Source: Buchnera aphidicola (Mindarus abietinus) (GTDB lineage: Bacteria > Pseudomonadota > Gammaproteobacteria > Enterobacterales > Enterobacteriaceae). From it: 64,000 nt of DNA. Positions 27,555 through 39,104 of this stretch are shown here, piece by piece. Location: contig NZ_OZ060398.1 of assembly GCF_964059085.1 (NCBI RefSeq), forward strand, positions 237,171 through 301,170. The letters are read 5' to 3'. A program made the position numbers and the translations under genes. How positions within the stretch are numbered: position 1 is the first letter of the stretch; each line of letters begins with the position of its first letter. A model generated the notes under the pieces. The model was not told the origin of the DNA and searched no databases. It saw only the letters and a program-made list of their open reading frames with translations.

Positions 27555-28835
27555 ATGAATAATACTATTCAGATTGTAAGAGGTATGCATGATTTAATAC
27601 CGAATGATGTTGTCAAATGGACCTATATAGAAAATATATTAAAAAAAATATTAATTAATCATTGTTATGATGAAATACGACTGCCTATTATAGAAAAAGA
27701 AATACTTTTTAAAAAATCAATAGGTACAATTACTGATGTTGTTGAAAAGGAAATGTATTCTTTTAAAGATAAAAGTGAAAATAAAATTTGCTTACGTCCT
27801 GAAGGAACTGCTGGTTGTGTCAGGGCAGTACTAGATCATAGTTTAATATTTAAAAAAAAGCAAAGACTATGGTACATTGGACCAATGTTTAGGTATGAAA
27901 GACCTCAGAGAGGAAGATATAGACAATTTTTTCAGTTAGGAGTCGAAGTATTTGGATATTTAGAACCTGAAATTGATTTAGAAATTATTCTACTTAATTT
28001 AAATTGGTGGAAAAAATTAAATATAGACGAATATTTAACTTTAGAAATTAATACTATTGGTTCGATAGAAGATAGAATGGTGTATCAAAAAGAATTAATG
28101 AAATTTCTTATGAAAAATAAATCAAATTTAGATCAGCAATCTAAGGATAGATTATTTAAAAATCCTTTTAGGATTTTAGATAGCAAAAATAAAAATATCC
28201 AAGAATTGCTTTTAAATGGTCCAAAATTATTTAATTTTTTAAATAAAAATTCTATTTTCCGATTTAATTTATTTTGTAAATTATTAGATTTAATAAAGGT
28301 TAAATATACTATTAATAATAATTTAGTTAGGGGTCTAGATTATTATAATGACACTGTTTTCGAATGGAAATATAAAGTTTCTAATATGTCACAAAATACA
28401 ATATGTGCTGGAGGAAGATACGATAATCTTGTAAAAAAAATTGGAAATTATTCTTCTCCGGCAATAGGATGTGCTATAGGTATGGAAAGATTAATATCAT
28501 TATATTCATTAATATCGAAAAAATCGAATTTTTTTATAAAAAAAAATGATTTATTCATTGCTTTTCTATATCCTAATTTATATTTAGAAAGTCTTAAATT
28601 AAGTAGAAAGATAAGAGAAATTTTTACAAATGTAAAAATATTATTGGAAATAACACATTCTATTAAAAAAAAATATTTAAGAAAAGCAAATAAATTAAAT
28701 TCAAAAATTTTTATTTTTATTACTTCAAAAAATATTAAAAAAAAAACTATATTAACTAAAGATCTTAAAAAAAAAGTTGATTTTAAATTTTCTGAAAGTG
28801 AATTGCTTCTTTTTCTAAAAGAAGTGTTTATATAA
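27555..28835 (+). CDS. hisS: Histidyl-tRNA synthetase
   Basis: HisS charges tRNA-His; it is a class II synthetase of 426 residues (424 in E. coli). Motif 2 is FRYERPQRGRYRQFFQLG, the histidine motifs are VRGLDYYNDTVFEW and AGGRYDNL, and motif 3 is AIGCAIGMERL. The C-terminal anticodon-binding domain is present but lysine-rich. AGGAAA precedes the ATG. Probably cotranscribed with rlmN. Confidence 0.97.
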   Translation: MNNTIQIVRGMHDLIPNDVVKWTYIENILKKILINHCYDEIRLPIIEKEILFKKSIGTITDVVEKEMYSFKDKSENKICLRPEGTAGCVRAVLDHSLIFKKKQRLWYIGPMFRYERPQRGRYRQFFQLGVEVFGYLEPEIDLEIILLNLNWWKKLNIDEYLTLEINTIGSIEDRMVYQKELMKFLMKNKSNLDQQSKDRLFKNPFRILDSKNKNIQELLLNGPKLFNFLNKNSIFRFNLFCKLLDLIKVKYTINNNLVRGLDYYNDTVFEWKYKVSNMSQNTICAGGRYDNLVKKIGNYSSPAIGCAIGMERLISLYSLISKKSNFFIKKNDLFIAFLYPNLYLESLKLSRKIREIFTNVKILLEITHSIKKKYLRKANKLNSKIFIFITSKNIKKKTILTKDLKKKVDFKFSESELLLFLKEVFI

Positions 28836-28860
28836 GTAATATTTTTTTCAGAAAAAATTC

Positions 28861-28908
28861 TTTATAAATTTTTGAAAATTTATAAAATTCAAAGTTTTTT
28901 AAAACTTT
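28861..28908. terminator. Two adjacent A/T hairpins after hisS
   Basis: TTTATAAATTTT (28861-28872) mirrors AAAATTTATAAA (28875-28886), and AAAGTTTT (28891-28898) mirrors AAAACTTT (28901-28908). Both lie within 75 bases of the hisS stop. Nearly pure A/T composition makes chance symmetry likely. Confidence 0.3.
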
Positions 28909-29010
28909 AAATTTTAAATTTATATTAAAAATTACATCAGTTATATAAATGATAAAAATATTAATACAATAAAAAAATTATATTATTAATAAAAAAATTT
29001 AGGAGATAGA

Positions 29011-30267
29011 ATGTTTCTTCCTCAAAAAAAAATTTCTGAATATGATTCAGAATTATGGAAAGCAATAGAAAAAGAAAAATTTCGTCAAGAACAACACATT
29101 GAATTAATAGCATCAGAAAATTATGTTAGCCCGTCTATAATGGAAGCACAAGGAACTTGGTTAACTAATAAATATGCTGAAGGCTATCCTGGTAAAAGAT
29201 ATTATGGAGGATGTAAATATATAGATAAAATTGAAAGTTTGGCTATAAATAGAGCAAAAAAATTATTTGATGCCGATTATGCTAATGTTCAACCACATTC
29301 TGGATCTCAAGCTAATTTTTCTGTTTACACTGCTTTGTTAAAACCCGGGGATTGTATTTTAGGAATGTCCTTATCACATGGAGGACATTTAACACATGGA
29401 GCGACAGTAAATTTATCTGGAAAATTATATAAAGTTATTTCATATGGATTAAATAAAAATGAAGAAATTGATTATTTTAAAATAGAAAAGTTAGCTAAAA
29501 AATATAAACCTAAAATGATTATAGGAGGATTTTCGGCATATTCAGGTATTTGCAATTGGAAAAAAATCCGACTTATTGCTGATCAAATAAATGCCTATTT
29601 TGTTGTTGATATGGCACATATTGCTGGCTTAGTGGCAGCAAAACTATATCCTAGTCCTATAAATTATGCGCATGTTGTTACTACAACTACTCATAAAACT
29701 TTAGGAGGACCTAGAGGAGGATTAATTTTATCTAAAAATCAAAATGAAAAATTTTATTCTTTATTAAATTCTTCAGTATTTCCTGGAAACCAAGGGGGAC
29801 CTCTTATACATGTTATAGCAGCTAAAGCAATATCTTTTAAAGAAGCAATGGAACCTTGGTTTATTTTATATCAAAAGGAAATAATAAAAAATTCAAAAGA
29901 AATGGTAAATGTTTTTTTAAAAAGAGGATTCCAGATCGTATCTGGAAAAACTGAAAATCATTTATTTTTAATTAATCTATCTAATAAAAAAATTACAGGA
30001 AAGGAAGCAGATTTTATCTTAGGAAAAGCTAATATTACTGTAAATAAAAATACTGTTCCTAATGACATAAATGGACCTTTTATCACTTCAGGTATTCGGA
30101 TAGGTACTCCAGCAATTACTCGGAGAGGATTTAAAACATCTGACGCTGCTCAAGTAGCTAACTGGATCAGTGATATATTAAATAACATAAATGATCAGAA
30201 TAAAATTCTTGATATAAAGAAACAAGTTTTAAATTTATGTCAAAAATATCCGGTTTATAAAAAATAA
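29011..30267 (+). CDS. glyA: Serine hydroxymethyltransferase
   Basis: GlyA converts serine to glycine and feeds one-carbon units to folate. It has 418 residues (417 in E. coli). The PLP lysine lies in [16 protein letters not shown]. The N-terminal [18 protein letters not shown], the GSQANF segment and the C-terminal [13 protein letters not shown] are conserved. AGGAGA at 29001-29006 is a clear ribosome binding site. It is a monocistronic unit with its own terminator. Confidence 0.98.
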   Translation: MFLPQKKISEYDSELWKAIEKEKFRQEQHIELIASENYVSPSIMEAQGTWLTNKYAEGYPGKRYYGGCKYIDKIESLAINRAKKLFDADYANVQPHSGSQANFSVYTALLKPGDCILGMSLSHGGHLTHGATVNLSGKLYKVISYGLNKNEEIDYFKIEKLAKKYKPKMIIGGFSAYSGICNWKKIRLIADQINAYFVVDMAHIAGLVAAKLYPSPINYAHVVTTTTHKTLGGPRGGLILSKNQNEKFYSLLNSSVFPGNQGGPLIHVIAAKAISFKEAMEPWFILYQKEIIKNSKEMVNVFLKRGFQIVSGKTENHLFLINLSNKKITGKEADFILGKANITVNKNTVPNDINGPFITSGIRIGTPAITRRGFKTSDAAQVANWISDILNNINDQNKILDIKKQVLNLCQKYPVYKK

Positions 30268-30297
30268 TTTTTTTTAAAAATTTATTTTTTTATATTA

Positions 30298-30367
30298 TAG
30301 GTTATAAATTAAGCTAATTTTCTTTTTTTTAATAAGAAAGTTAGTCTTAATCAAATGTTTAAACCTA
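30298..30367. terminator. Long bidirectional hairpin between glyA and bioD
   Basis: An inner stem pairs 30308-30324 with 30334-30351, with one bulge and one G-T pair. An outer stem TAGGTT (30298-30303) pairs with AACCTA (30362-30367). T-rich tracts stand on both flanks, so the structure can end both convergent transcripts. Confidence 0.65.
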
Positions 30368-30399
30368 TTTAAAAAAACATATTTTTTATTAAAAAAAAG

Positions 30400-31086
30400 T
30401 TATTTTTCTGGAAAAATTAAATTAATATTTTTATTATATTTTTCATTTATATTCTTAATATAAGGTATTTCACCTAAAAAAGGAGCCATTATTTTATTTT
30501 TTATAAAATTAACATATAAAATAGAATTAAAAAGATTTTTATTAATATGATTTGCTATCCATCCCGAAAGATGAACCCCAGAATTTATAATTTCTCGACT
30601 AGTTAAAATAGCATGATTAATACATCCCATTTTTATGCCTACAATTAATATTACACTTAACTTTTCTTTAATAACCCAATCAGAATATAAATAATTCGTT
30701 GATATTGGAGTATGCCATCCCCCAGCCCCTTCGACTATGATAAAATCAGCTTTTTTTTTAGATAATCCACTTAAACCTGAAGAAATTTTTTTTAAACTTA
30801 TATTTTTTTTTTCATTATTTTTAATGAAAAATGATGGAGGATTAAAAAATTCATATGAATAAGGATTAACTTCTTCATATGACAATTTTACAGTACTATA
30901 CGTTTTCAATAAAATAGCGTCTTTATTTCTTAATCCAAAATTTGTTTTTTTACACCCTGCAGCAATAGGTTTATATCCTGCTGTAAAATAACCTCTTTTT
31001 TTTGCAGCTTTTAGTAAAAAAATACTTGCTGTAGTTTTTCCAATATTAGTATCTGTTCCTGTAATAAAGAAAATTTTTTTTTTCAT
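30400..31086 (-). CDS. bioD: Dethiobiotin synthetase
   Basis: BioD closes the ureido ring of dethiobiotin from DAPA, CO2 and ATP. It has 228 residues (225 in E. coli). The P-loop is GTDTNIGKT (10-18), the substrate lysine is in GYKPIAAG and the acidic loop is VEGAGGWHTPI. It lies downstream of bioB on the same strand, but a strong hairpin (31210-31249) separates them. bioF and bioC, which stand between bioB and bioD in E. coli, are absent. Confidence 0.95.
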   Translation of the reverse strand: MKKKIFFITGTDTNIGKTTASIFLLKAAKKRGYFTAGYKPIAAGCKKTNFGLRNKDAILLKTYSTVKLSYEEVNPYSYEFFNPPSFFIKNNEKKNISLKKISSGLSGLSKKKADFIIVEGAGGWHTPISTNYLYSDWVIKEKLSVILIVGIKMGCINHAILTSREIINSGVHLSGWIANHINKNLFNSILYVNFIKNKIMAPFLGEIPYIKNINEKYNKNINLIFPEK

Positions 31087-31209
31087 TATGTTTAACCTTA
31101 AATAATGATATTTATATTAATAAAAATTTATTTATTTTTAAAATTAAATGAAGTAATTATTCAATATTTTTATAAAAAAATTAAAAATAAAAAATTTTTC
31201 TTAAAATAT

Positions 31210-31249
31210 GAATATAATTCTAAAATTGGATAATTTTAGAATTATATTC
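31210..31249. terminator. 18-bp perfect hairpin after bioB
   Basis: The 18-base arm 31210-31227 pairs without mismatch with 31232-31249 across a GGAT loop. It lies 96 bases downstream of the bioB stop. It is the longest perfect stem in the window. No clear T tract follows on the minus strand, so it may protect the bioB mRNA 3' end as well as end transcription. Confidence 0.6.
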
Positions 31250-31344
31250 TATCTATAAATATTTTTTTGTACATTTAAACGATTTTTATTTTTTTTAAAT
31301 AAAAAATATAATTTTTGATTAATAAAAAAAACTTATTTTTTAAC

Positions 31345-32289
31345 TTAATCTCCAACTTTCATTTTAATTCCTAATTTTTTAAATAAAAAACGATCTTTTT
31401 CTTCATCTTTATTTTTAGTTGTTAATAACTTTGATCCATAAAAGATTGAATTTGCACCTGCCATAAAACACATTGTTTGCATTTCATCGCTCATTTCTTC
31501 TCTACCTGCAGATAAACGTATAAATGAGTTAGGCATCATTATTCTTGCAACAGCAATAGTTCGAATAAAATCAAATTTGTTAATAATTTTATTATTTTCC
31601 ATAGGTGTTCCAGGAATTTTAACTAACATATTTATCGGTACACTTTCTGGAGGCTTGGGTAAATTAGACAATTTTATTAATAATTTGATTCTATCTTCTT
31701 CAGTTTCACCAAGACCCATAATTCCTCCAGAACAGACTTTCATCCCTGTTTTTCTAACTACATCTATAGTATCTAATCGTTCTTGATAACTTCTTGTGGT
31801 TACTACTTGTTTATAAAATTCTTCCGAAGTATCTAAATTATGATTATAAAAATCTAAACCAGCATCAGATAATCTTTTTGCTTGTTCAAATGAAAGCGAC
31901 CCTAATGTCATGCATGTTTCAATACCTAATTTTTTAACTTGCTTAATAATAGTTTCTAAATAAATCATATCTTTTTCTTTAGGGTTTTTCCAAGCAGCGC
32001 CCATACAAAATCTTTCAGCACCAGATTTTTTTGCTTTTTTTGCTGCCTGTAATATATTTTCTATTTTAACTAAATTCTCATTTTTTATATTAGTTTTGTA
32101 TCGAGAACTTTGAGAGCAATATTTACAATCTTCAGGACAGGTACCGGTTTTTATCGAAAGTAAAGTACTAATTTGAATTTTATTAGGTTCAAAATTTTTT
32201 CTATGAACTTTCTGGGCATAAAACATAACGTCTAAAAAAGGCATGTTGAAAAGTTTTTTAGTTTCTAGAATAGACCATGATTTTTTCAT
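31345..32289 (-). CDS. bioB: Biotin synthase
   Basis: BioB is the radical-SAM enzyme that inserts sulfur into dethiobiotin. The radical-SAM cysteines are Cys51, 55 and 58 (CPEDCKYC). The [2Fe-2S] ligands are all visible: [26 protein letters not shown] and the arginine of [13 protein letters not shown]. It has 314 residues against 346 in E. coli; only the C-terminal tail after KKLGI is lost. AAGG precedes the ATG. Divergent from bioA, as in E. coli. Confidence 0.96.
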   Translation of the reverse strand: MKKSWSILETKKLFNMPFLDVMFYAQKVHRKNFEPNKIQISTLLSIKTGTCPEDCKYCSQSSRYKTNIKNENLVKIENILQAAKKAKKSGAERFCMGAAWKNPKEKDMIYLETIIKQVKKLGIETCMTLGSLSFEQAKRLSDAGLDFYNHNLDTSEEFYKQVVTTRSYQERLDTIDVVRKTGMKVCSGGIMGLGETEEDRIKLLIKLSNLPKPPESVPINMLVKIPGTPMENNKIINKFDFIRTIAVARIMMPNSFIRLSAGREEMSDEMQTMCFMAGANSIFYGSKLLTTKNKDEEKDRFLFKKLGIKMKVGD

Positions 32290-32378
32290 ATTTAACCTTA
32301 TAAATATTTTATGGAATTTTTAAAGTAAAAGCTTATAATAAGTATTATACAAAAATTTATGTTTTTTATATATTCGAA

Positions 32379-33665
32379 ATGAATAAAAATGATTTAATTT
32401 TTAATTCAAAGCATATTTGGCACCCTTATGATTCAATGGAAAATCCATTACCTTGTTATCCTATAATTTCTGCTAAAGGAATATTTTTAACATTAAGCAA
32501 TGGAAAAAAATTAATCGATGGGATGTCTTCTTGGTGGGCAACCATACATGGTTATAATAATCCTCGTTTAAATAACGCATTAAAAAATCAAATAAAAAAT
32601 GTTTCTCACATTATGTTTGGAGGAATTATTCATCCTGCAGCAATATCATTATGTAAAAAATTAATTTCTATGACCGATAAAAAACTAGAACATGTCTTTC
32701 TAGCTGATTCCGGATCTGTTGCTATTGAAATAGCTATGAAAATAGCGTTACAATACTGGAAAAAAAAGGATTTTGAAAAAAAGTTTTTTCTTACTATTAA
32801 AAATGGGTATCATGGAGATACATTTTCAGCAATGTCTGTTTCTGATCCTACAAACTCGATGCATCAACTATATAGAAACTATTTACCTACTCATTTTTTT
32901 GCAGATTCTCCTAAATCAAAATTTGGGAAAAAATGGAAAAAAAATGATATTAATTCTTTTGAAAATTTAATAAAAAAAAATTTTAAAAAAATAGCTGCTG
33001 TTATTTTAGAGCCTATAGTGCAGGGTGCTGGTGGAATGAAATTTTATCATCCAAAATATTTAAAAAAAGTTAGATCATTTTGCACTGATTATAAAATACC
33101 ATTAATTTTAGATGAAATAGCTACTGGATTTGGAAGAACCGGAAAGTTATTTGCTTATGAACATGCCAATATTTCTCCTGATATTTTATGTTTAGGAAAA
33201 GCAATGACAGGAGGCACCTTAACTTTATCGGCTGTTCTAACCACTAAAAAAATTTCCAAAAAAATTAGTAATAATCATCCAGGACATTTAATGCATGGAC
33301 CGACATTTATGGCAAATCCATTAGCATGCGCTGTGGCTACAGAAAATTTAAGTATATTACAAGAAAATAAATGGAAAAAACAAGTTTCTAATATTAATAA
33401 AATTTTTTCTAAATATTTATTTGCGATAAAAAATCATCCTATGGTGTATGATGTTCGTATACTAGGTGCAATAGCTGTAATTGATTGCAAAAAAGAGATA
33501 AACATTAAAAAAATTCAATATTTTTTTGTTCAAAACGGAGTTTGGATCAGACCATTTAAAAAATTAATATATATTATGCCGGCTTATATTATTGATGAAA
33601 GATCGTTAAAAAAACTTATTTCCGTTATGATAGAATCATTAAATAGTCGCTTTTTTTTTATTTAA
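32379..33665 (+). CDS. bioA: Adenosylmethionine-8-amino-7-oxononanoate aminotransferase
   Basis: BioA converts KAPA to DAPA using SAM as amino donor; a PLP enzyme of 428 residues (429 in E. coli). N-terminal HIWHPYDSM and MSSWWATIHGYN, the SGSVAIEIAMK segment, LDEIATGFGRTG and the PLP lysine in LCLGKAMTGG are conserved. The 89-base spacer to bioB lacks any recognisable BirA operator palindrome. The start lacks a clear ribosome binding site. The source of its substrate KAPA is not apparent because bioF is not present here. Confidence 0.95.
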   Translation: MNKNDLIFNSKHIWHPYDSMENPLPCYPIISAKGIFLTLSNGKKLIDGMSSWWATIHGYNNPRLNNALKNQIKNVSHIMFGGIIHPAAISLCKKLISMTDKKLEHVFLADSGSVAIEIAMKIALQYWKKKDFEKKFFLTIKNGYHGDTFSAMSVSDPTNSMHQLYRNYLPTHFFADSPKSKFGKKWKKNDINSFENLIKKNFKKIAAVILEPIVQGAGGMKFYHPKYLKKVRSFCTDYKIPLILDEIATGFGRTGKLFAYEHANISPDILCLGKAMTGGTLTLSAVLTTKKISKKISNNHPGHLMHGPTFMANPLACAVATENLSILQENKWKKQVSNINKIFSKYLFAIKNHPMVYDVRILGAIAVIDCKKEINIKKIQYFFVQNGVWIRPFKKLIYIMPAYIIDERSLKKLISVMIESLNSRFFFI

Positions 33666-33729
33666 AAATATTTTTAATGCAAAATTAAATATTTTTTAAA
33701 TTTTTAAATTTTCTATAGCAAAAAAATTT

Positions 33730-34725
33730 TTATTTATACATAGTTTCTATCCAAATAGGTCCTTTTCCTATTAAAATAGATTTTTCTTTATGAAGATATC
33801 CTGTATCTGAAAGTATAGTATATATACTCATACAATTAGATTTTTGGCCGACAACAATTAATTTTTTATTTTTTTCATCGATATTAAAAGAGCGAGGTTG
33901 TTCTTCAGTATCAAAATGTTTTTTTAATTTTAGCAAACTTGTTTCTTTTTCTACCGAAAAAAGAGAAATAATATTTTTTGAACGATCAGAAGTATACAAA
34001 AAATTGTTAGTGGAATTTAAACGTATTTCAGAAGCCCATCGACTTCCAGTATAATTTTTAGGCAAACTATCTATATTTTGAACACACTTTATTTTTTTAA
34101 TATCTTTATTTAGTTCCCAAACATTAACAGTACTATTAAGTTCATTAATTGAATATGCCATTTTTTTTTTATTATGAAATACCATATGTCGAGGACCAGA
34201 ATTTTTATTTATTTTTATATAATGTAAAGATTTTTCTTTTAATCCTTGGTTTTTTTTGAAAGGATATAAATAAATTTTATCTTTTAAAAGAGCTGTAACA
34301 AATAAAGAATTAGTAAATAAATTAAGATGAGAAAAATGACAGCCATCTAAATTTGATATTTTTTGTATAAATTTTCCTGGAATATAAAAATTATCTAAGG
34401 GTACAACTACGAGACAGCCATACTTATATGAACTAATAAATAAAAAATTATAATCATCATCAGATGCAATATGATTAGGAGAAGCTGGTAATTTTGTTTG
34501 AGAAATTTCGGTTAAAGTACCATTAGAATTAATATTATATGTAATTAAACAATAATTTGGTCTAATTCCTACATAAAGTTTATTGATATCTTTAATAATT
34601 TTAATAGGTTGGGCTTCTCCTAATGTATTTATTCTTTGAATTAACTGAATAGAATGATTAGTTTTTAATCTCCATACTTCAATAGTTCTACTTTCAGGAC
34701 AGGAAATATAAATATACAAGTTCAT
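33730..34725 (-). CDS. pgl: 6-phosphogluconolactonase (YbhE type)
   Basis: Pgl hydrolyses 6-phosphogluconolactone, the product of Zwf encoded at the other end of the window. The 331-residue beta-propeller protein is the same length as E. coli Pgl. Conserved segments include GPRHMVFH, NELNSTVNVWEL, EEQPRSFNIDE and the C-terminal GKGPIWIE. AAGGAAC precedes the ATG. It is downstream of mfd on the same strand and convergent with bioA. Confidence 0.94.
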   Translation of the reverse strand: MNLYIYISCPESRTIEVWRLKTNHSIQLIQRINTLGEAQPIKIIKDINKLYVGIRPNYCLITYNINSNGTLTEISQTKLPASPNHIASDDDYNFLFISSYKYGCLVVVPLDNFYIPGKFIQKISNLDGCHFSHLNLFTNSLFVTALLKDKIYLYPFKKNQGLKEKSLHYIKINKNSGPRHMVFHNKKKMAYSINELNSTVNVWELNKDIKKIKCVQNIDSLPKNYTGSRWASEIRLNSTNNFLYTSDRSKNIISLFSVEKETSLLKLKKHFDTEEQPRSFNIDEKNKKLIVVGQKSNCMSIYTILSDTGYLHKEKSILIGKGPIWIETMYK

Positions 34726-34784
34726 AAATGTTCCTTAATAAAAAACTTAAAAAATACAATTAAGTATTTATAAAATTAACTATA

Positions 34785-34808
34785 ATTGATATATATAAAT
34801 ATATCAAT
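34785..34808. repeat. 10-bp A/T hairpin between mfd and pgl
   Basis: ATTGATATAT (34785-34794) mirrors ATATATCAAT (34799-34808) with loop ATAA, about 43 bases after the mfd stop. It may end the mfd transcript, but the composition makes chance symmetry possible. Confidence 0.3.
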
Positions 34809-34850
34809 ATGTAATTAATATTTAATATTTATTTAAAATAATTTTTTTAT

Positions 34851-36914
34851 TTATTTTACTGTATTTAAAATATTTTTTATCCAGTTCAAAAAATTTATAT
34901 TTTTATCAAATTTTTTTTTAAAAAAAATCGATGTTTTTCCATTCATTTCCCAAGTTTCAGTTTCAGAATTTAATATTCTAAAAAAGTTTTCAATATCAAT
35001 CGAATTCTTTTTAAAAAAATCGATTTTACCTTTTGGTTCAGAAAAAGTAATTCGTTTAATTCCAATTTTTTTTGCTATAAGACGAATTTTTTCAATTTTA
35101 AATAAATTTTTTACAACATTAGGAATAATCCCAAACTTTATAAATATCTTATTTTTTAAAATTTTTAATTCTTTTATAGTTTGACAATTAGAGATCTTTT
35201 TATAAAAAAATAAGCGAATATCTACATCTGAAATATATTTAGATGGTAAAAAAGCGGATATTTTTAAATCTATTTCTGGTTTAAAAGTAGTTATTCTCGA
35301 TAATGAAAATTCACTTTTATTTTTTAAGTTCCAAATGGCATTTTTTAAAAATTTTGTATATAAGGAAATTCCAATTTTTTTTATATGTCCGCTTTGTTTT
35401 TTTCCTAATAACTCACCACTTCCTCTGATTTCAGAATCATAAGTAGATAAGGTTAGTCCTGCACCAAAATATTTTGAAGAAGAAATAACGGATAATCTTT
35501 TTTTAGCATTTTCTGTAATTTTTTTATAATCATATACTAATAACCAAGCATATCCCTGATAAAAAGATCTGCCTACTCTACCTCTTAATTGATGTAATTG
35601 TGACAATCCAAAATAATCTGCTTGTTCTACTATGATAGTATTAACATTTGTTATATTAATTCCAGTCTCAATAATTGTTGTACATACAAGAACATTAAAT
35701 TTTTTATGAAAAAAATTTCTTATAATTTTTCTTATATCTTTTCCATTCATTTTTCCATGTCCCACGTCTATCATAGCTTCTGGGACTAATTTTTTTAGTT
35801 TATTTGCTATTTTATAAATATGTTTAACTTTGTTAAATAAATAATAAACTTGTCCTCCTCTATTAATTTCTTTAAGAATTATTCTTCTAATCAGTTTAGA
35901 ATCATAATTTTTTACGAATGTTTTAACAGCTAGCCTTCTATTAGGAGGAGTATTAATAATAGAAATATCTTTAATTCCATTCATAGACATGTTCAATGTT
36001 CTAGGTATAGGAGTTGCTGTTAAAGTTAATATATCAATATTTATATTAAATTTTTTAATTAGTTCTTTTTGTTTTACACCAAATCTATGTTCTTCATCGA
36101 CAATTAATAATCCTAAATTATGCCATTTTATTTTTTTAAATAAAATTTTGTGAGTACTTATTAATATATTTATTTTTCCATTTTGAATTTGAAGAATAGT
36201 TTCTTTTTCTTTTTTACAAAATCTTGAAAAAACAGAAATTTTTGTTGAAAAATCTTTAAATCTTTCCTCAAAAGAAAAAAAATGTTGTTGTGATAATAAA
36301 GTTGTAGGAACTAAAATAAGTACTTGTTTCTTATTGCATATTGATACAAAAGCAGCTCTCATTGCAATTTCTGTTTTTCCAAATCCTACATCTCCACAGA
36401 CAAGCCTATCCATTGGAATTGACTTAGACATATCTTTTAATACAGAATCAATAGCATTTTGTTGGTCAGGTGTTGTTTTAAATAAGAAATTTCTGCAAAA
36501 TTTTTTATATAAATCTATATTATTTTCAAATGAAAATCCTTTTTTTACTTTTCTTTTTGAATATATATCTAATAATATTATTGCTGTATCTTCAATATTT
36601 TTAATGGTTTTTTTTCTTTCTTTTTTCCAATTTTCATTTCCTAATTTATCTAAATCAACATTTTCTTTTTTAATTCCTCTATATTTTGAAATTAAATGTA
36701 AAGAGGCAATTGGTACATATAATTTTGTATTGTTAGCATAACCTAACATAATATATTCTGATTCAACCTCATTATTTTTTAAATTAATTAACCCTAAATA
36801 TTTTCCTATACCATGCTCAAAATGTACAACAAGTTCATTTATTGAAAAAAAATTTTTTTTTTCTTTTTTGTTTTTGTCGTTAAAAATATCATCTAAATAA
36901 AATGATGGGGACAT
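34851..36914 (-). CDS. mfd: Mfd, N-terminally truncated transcription-repair coupling factor
   Basis: The 687 residues match only the C-terminal 60% of E. coli Mfd (1148 residues). They begin just before the RNA-polymerase-interacting domain (VVHFEHGIGKYLGLI, about 28-80). The RecG-like translocase follows, with Walker A CGDVGFGKTEIAMR and box DEEHRFG, then TATPIPRTLNMSM and LRGRVGRS, and a C-terminal domain. The UvrB-like, UvrA-binding part is missing. The first in-frame ATG is at 36914, without a ribosome binding site; the frame runs open some 22 codons further with no ATG. Residual polymerase displacement is conceivable, coupling to UvrA is not. Confidence 0.9.
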   Translation of the reverse strand: MSPSFYLDDIFNDKNKKEKKNFFSINELVVHFEHGIGKYLGLINLKNNEVESEYIMLGYANNTKLYVPIASLHLISKYRGIKKENVDLDKLGNENWKKERKKTIKNIEDTAIILLDIYSKRKVKKGFSFENNIDLYKKFCRNFLFKTTPDQQNAIDSVLKDMSKSIPMDRLVCGDVGFGKTEIAMRAAFVSICNKKQVLILVPTTLLSQQHFFSFEERFKDFSTKISVFSRFCKKEKETILQIQNGKINILISTHKILFKKIKWHNLGLLIVDEEHRFGVKQKELIKKFNINIDILTLTATPIPRTLNMSMNGIKDISIINTPPNRRLAVKTFVKNYDSKLIRRIILKEINRGGQVYYLFNKVKHIYKIANKLKKLVPEAMIDVGHGKMNGKDIRKIIRNFFHKKFNVLVCTTIIETGINITNVNTIIVEQADYFGLSQLHQLRGRVGRSFYQGYAWLLVYDYKKITENAKKRLSVISSSKYFGAGLTLSTYDSEIRGSGELLGKKQSGHIKKIGISLYTKFLKNAIWNLKNKSEFSLSRITTFKPEIDLKISAFLPSKYISDVDIRLFFYKKISNCQTIKELKILKNKIFIKFGIIPNVVKNLFKIEKIRLIAKKIGIKRITFSEPKGKIDFFKKNSIDIENFFRILNSETETWEMNGKTSIFFKKKFDKNINFLNWIKNILNTVK

Positions 36915-38419
<1,505 letters not shown>

Positions 38420-38569
38420 TTAATAATTAGTATTAAAATAAATATTTTTTTTAAATACACTATTGAAAAATAAAAAATAAACACAATATTACTTAGTAGA
38501 ATGTAAAATTCTATGAAAAATAATAAAAATTATAAATTTTATAAAAATGATATTTAAAGGGAGGATAAA

Positions 38570-39046
38570 ATGTCTTATCATACTTTATCTTTAATACCAT
38601 CATTTAATGAAAATATTTTTTCTGATAGATTTAATCAAATAGATAAAATGTTTAGCACTTTAACAGGAGAACAACCTATATCTAACTATCCCGTGTATAA
38701 TTTAATTCAAAAAGACGAAAAAAAATATGAATTAGAAATCAGTATACCAGGATACTCTGAAAATGATTTAGATATCAGCATTCATAAAAATCAATTGAAA
38801 ATTATCGGAAAACAAAAAAAATCTGTTTCTACTGATAAAAAAGAAAAGATTTTACATTATGGAATTAAAAAAAATAATTTTTCTTTAATTTTTAATTTAG
38901 ATCACCATTTTGAAGTTAAAAAAGCAAATTTGAATTTAGGAATATTAAAGATAGTATTTGAATATGAAATTCCTGAAAAAGAAAAACCAAGAAAAATAAA
39001 TATCGAAAGTAAAAATGAAAAAATTACAAAAAATATATCAAATTAA
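38570..39046 (+). CDS. ibp: Small heat shock protein (IbpA/B family)
   Basis: Ibp is a holdase that binds unfolding proteins. It has 158 residues. The alpha-crystallin domain runs from about 42 to 132, with KYELEISIPGYSENDLDI and LNLGILKIVFEYEIPEKEKPRKINI. The C-terminal IxI-type motif is INI. AGGGAGGA before the ATG is the strongest ribosome binding site in the window. No complementary sequence that would mask it as a ROSE-type thermometer was seen in the leader. A sigma-32 -35-like TATTGAAA at 38461-38468 is a weak match only. Confidence 0.93.
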   Translation: MSYHTLSLIPSFNENIFSDRFNQIDKMFSTLTGEQPISNYPVYNLIQKDEKKYELEISIPGYSENDLDISIHKNQLKIIGKQKKSVSTDKKEKILHYGIKKNNFSLIFNLDHHFEVKKANLNLGILKIVFEYEIPEKEKPRKINIESKNEKITKNISN

Positions 39047-39068
39047 AAATTAATACTATTCGGTAATA

Positions 39069-39099
39069 TTTACTATGCTATGTAACATAGCATAGTAAA
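39069..39099. terminator. 14-bp perfect hairpin between ibp and queF
   Basis: TTTACTATGCTATG (39069-39082) pairs perfectly with CATAGCATAGTAAA (39086-39099) with a 3-nt TAA loop. It sits 23 bases after the ibp stop and 6 bases before the queF stop, so it can end both convergent transcripts. Confidence 0.7.
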
Positions 39100-39104
39100 C
39101 AATT

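Noticed and set aside
32290-32378. BirA operator between bioA and bioB
   Set aside because: No palindrome resembling the bio operator is visible in the 89 bases.
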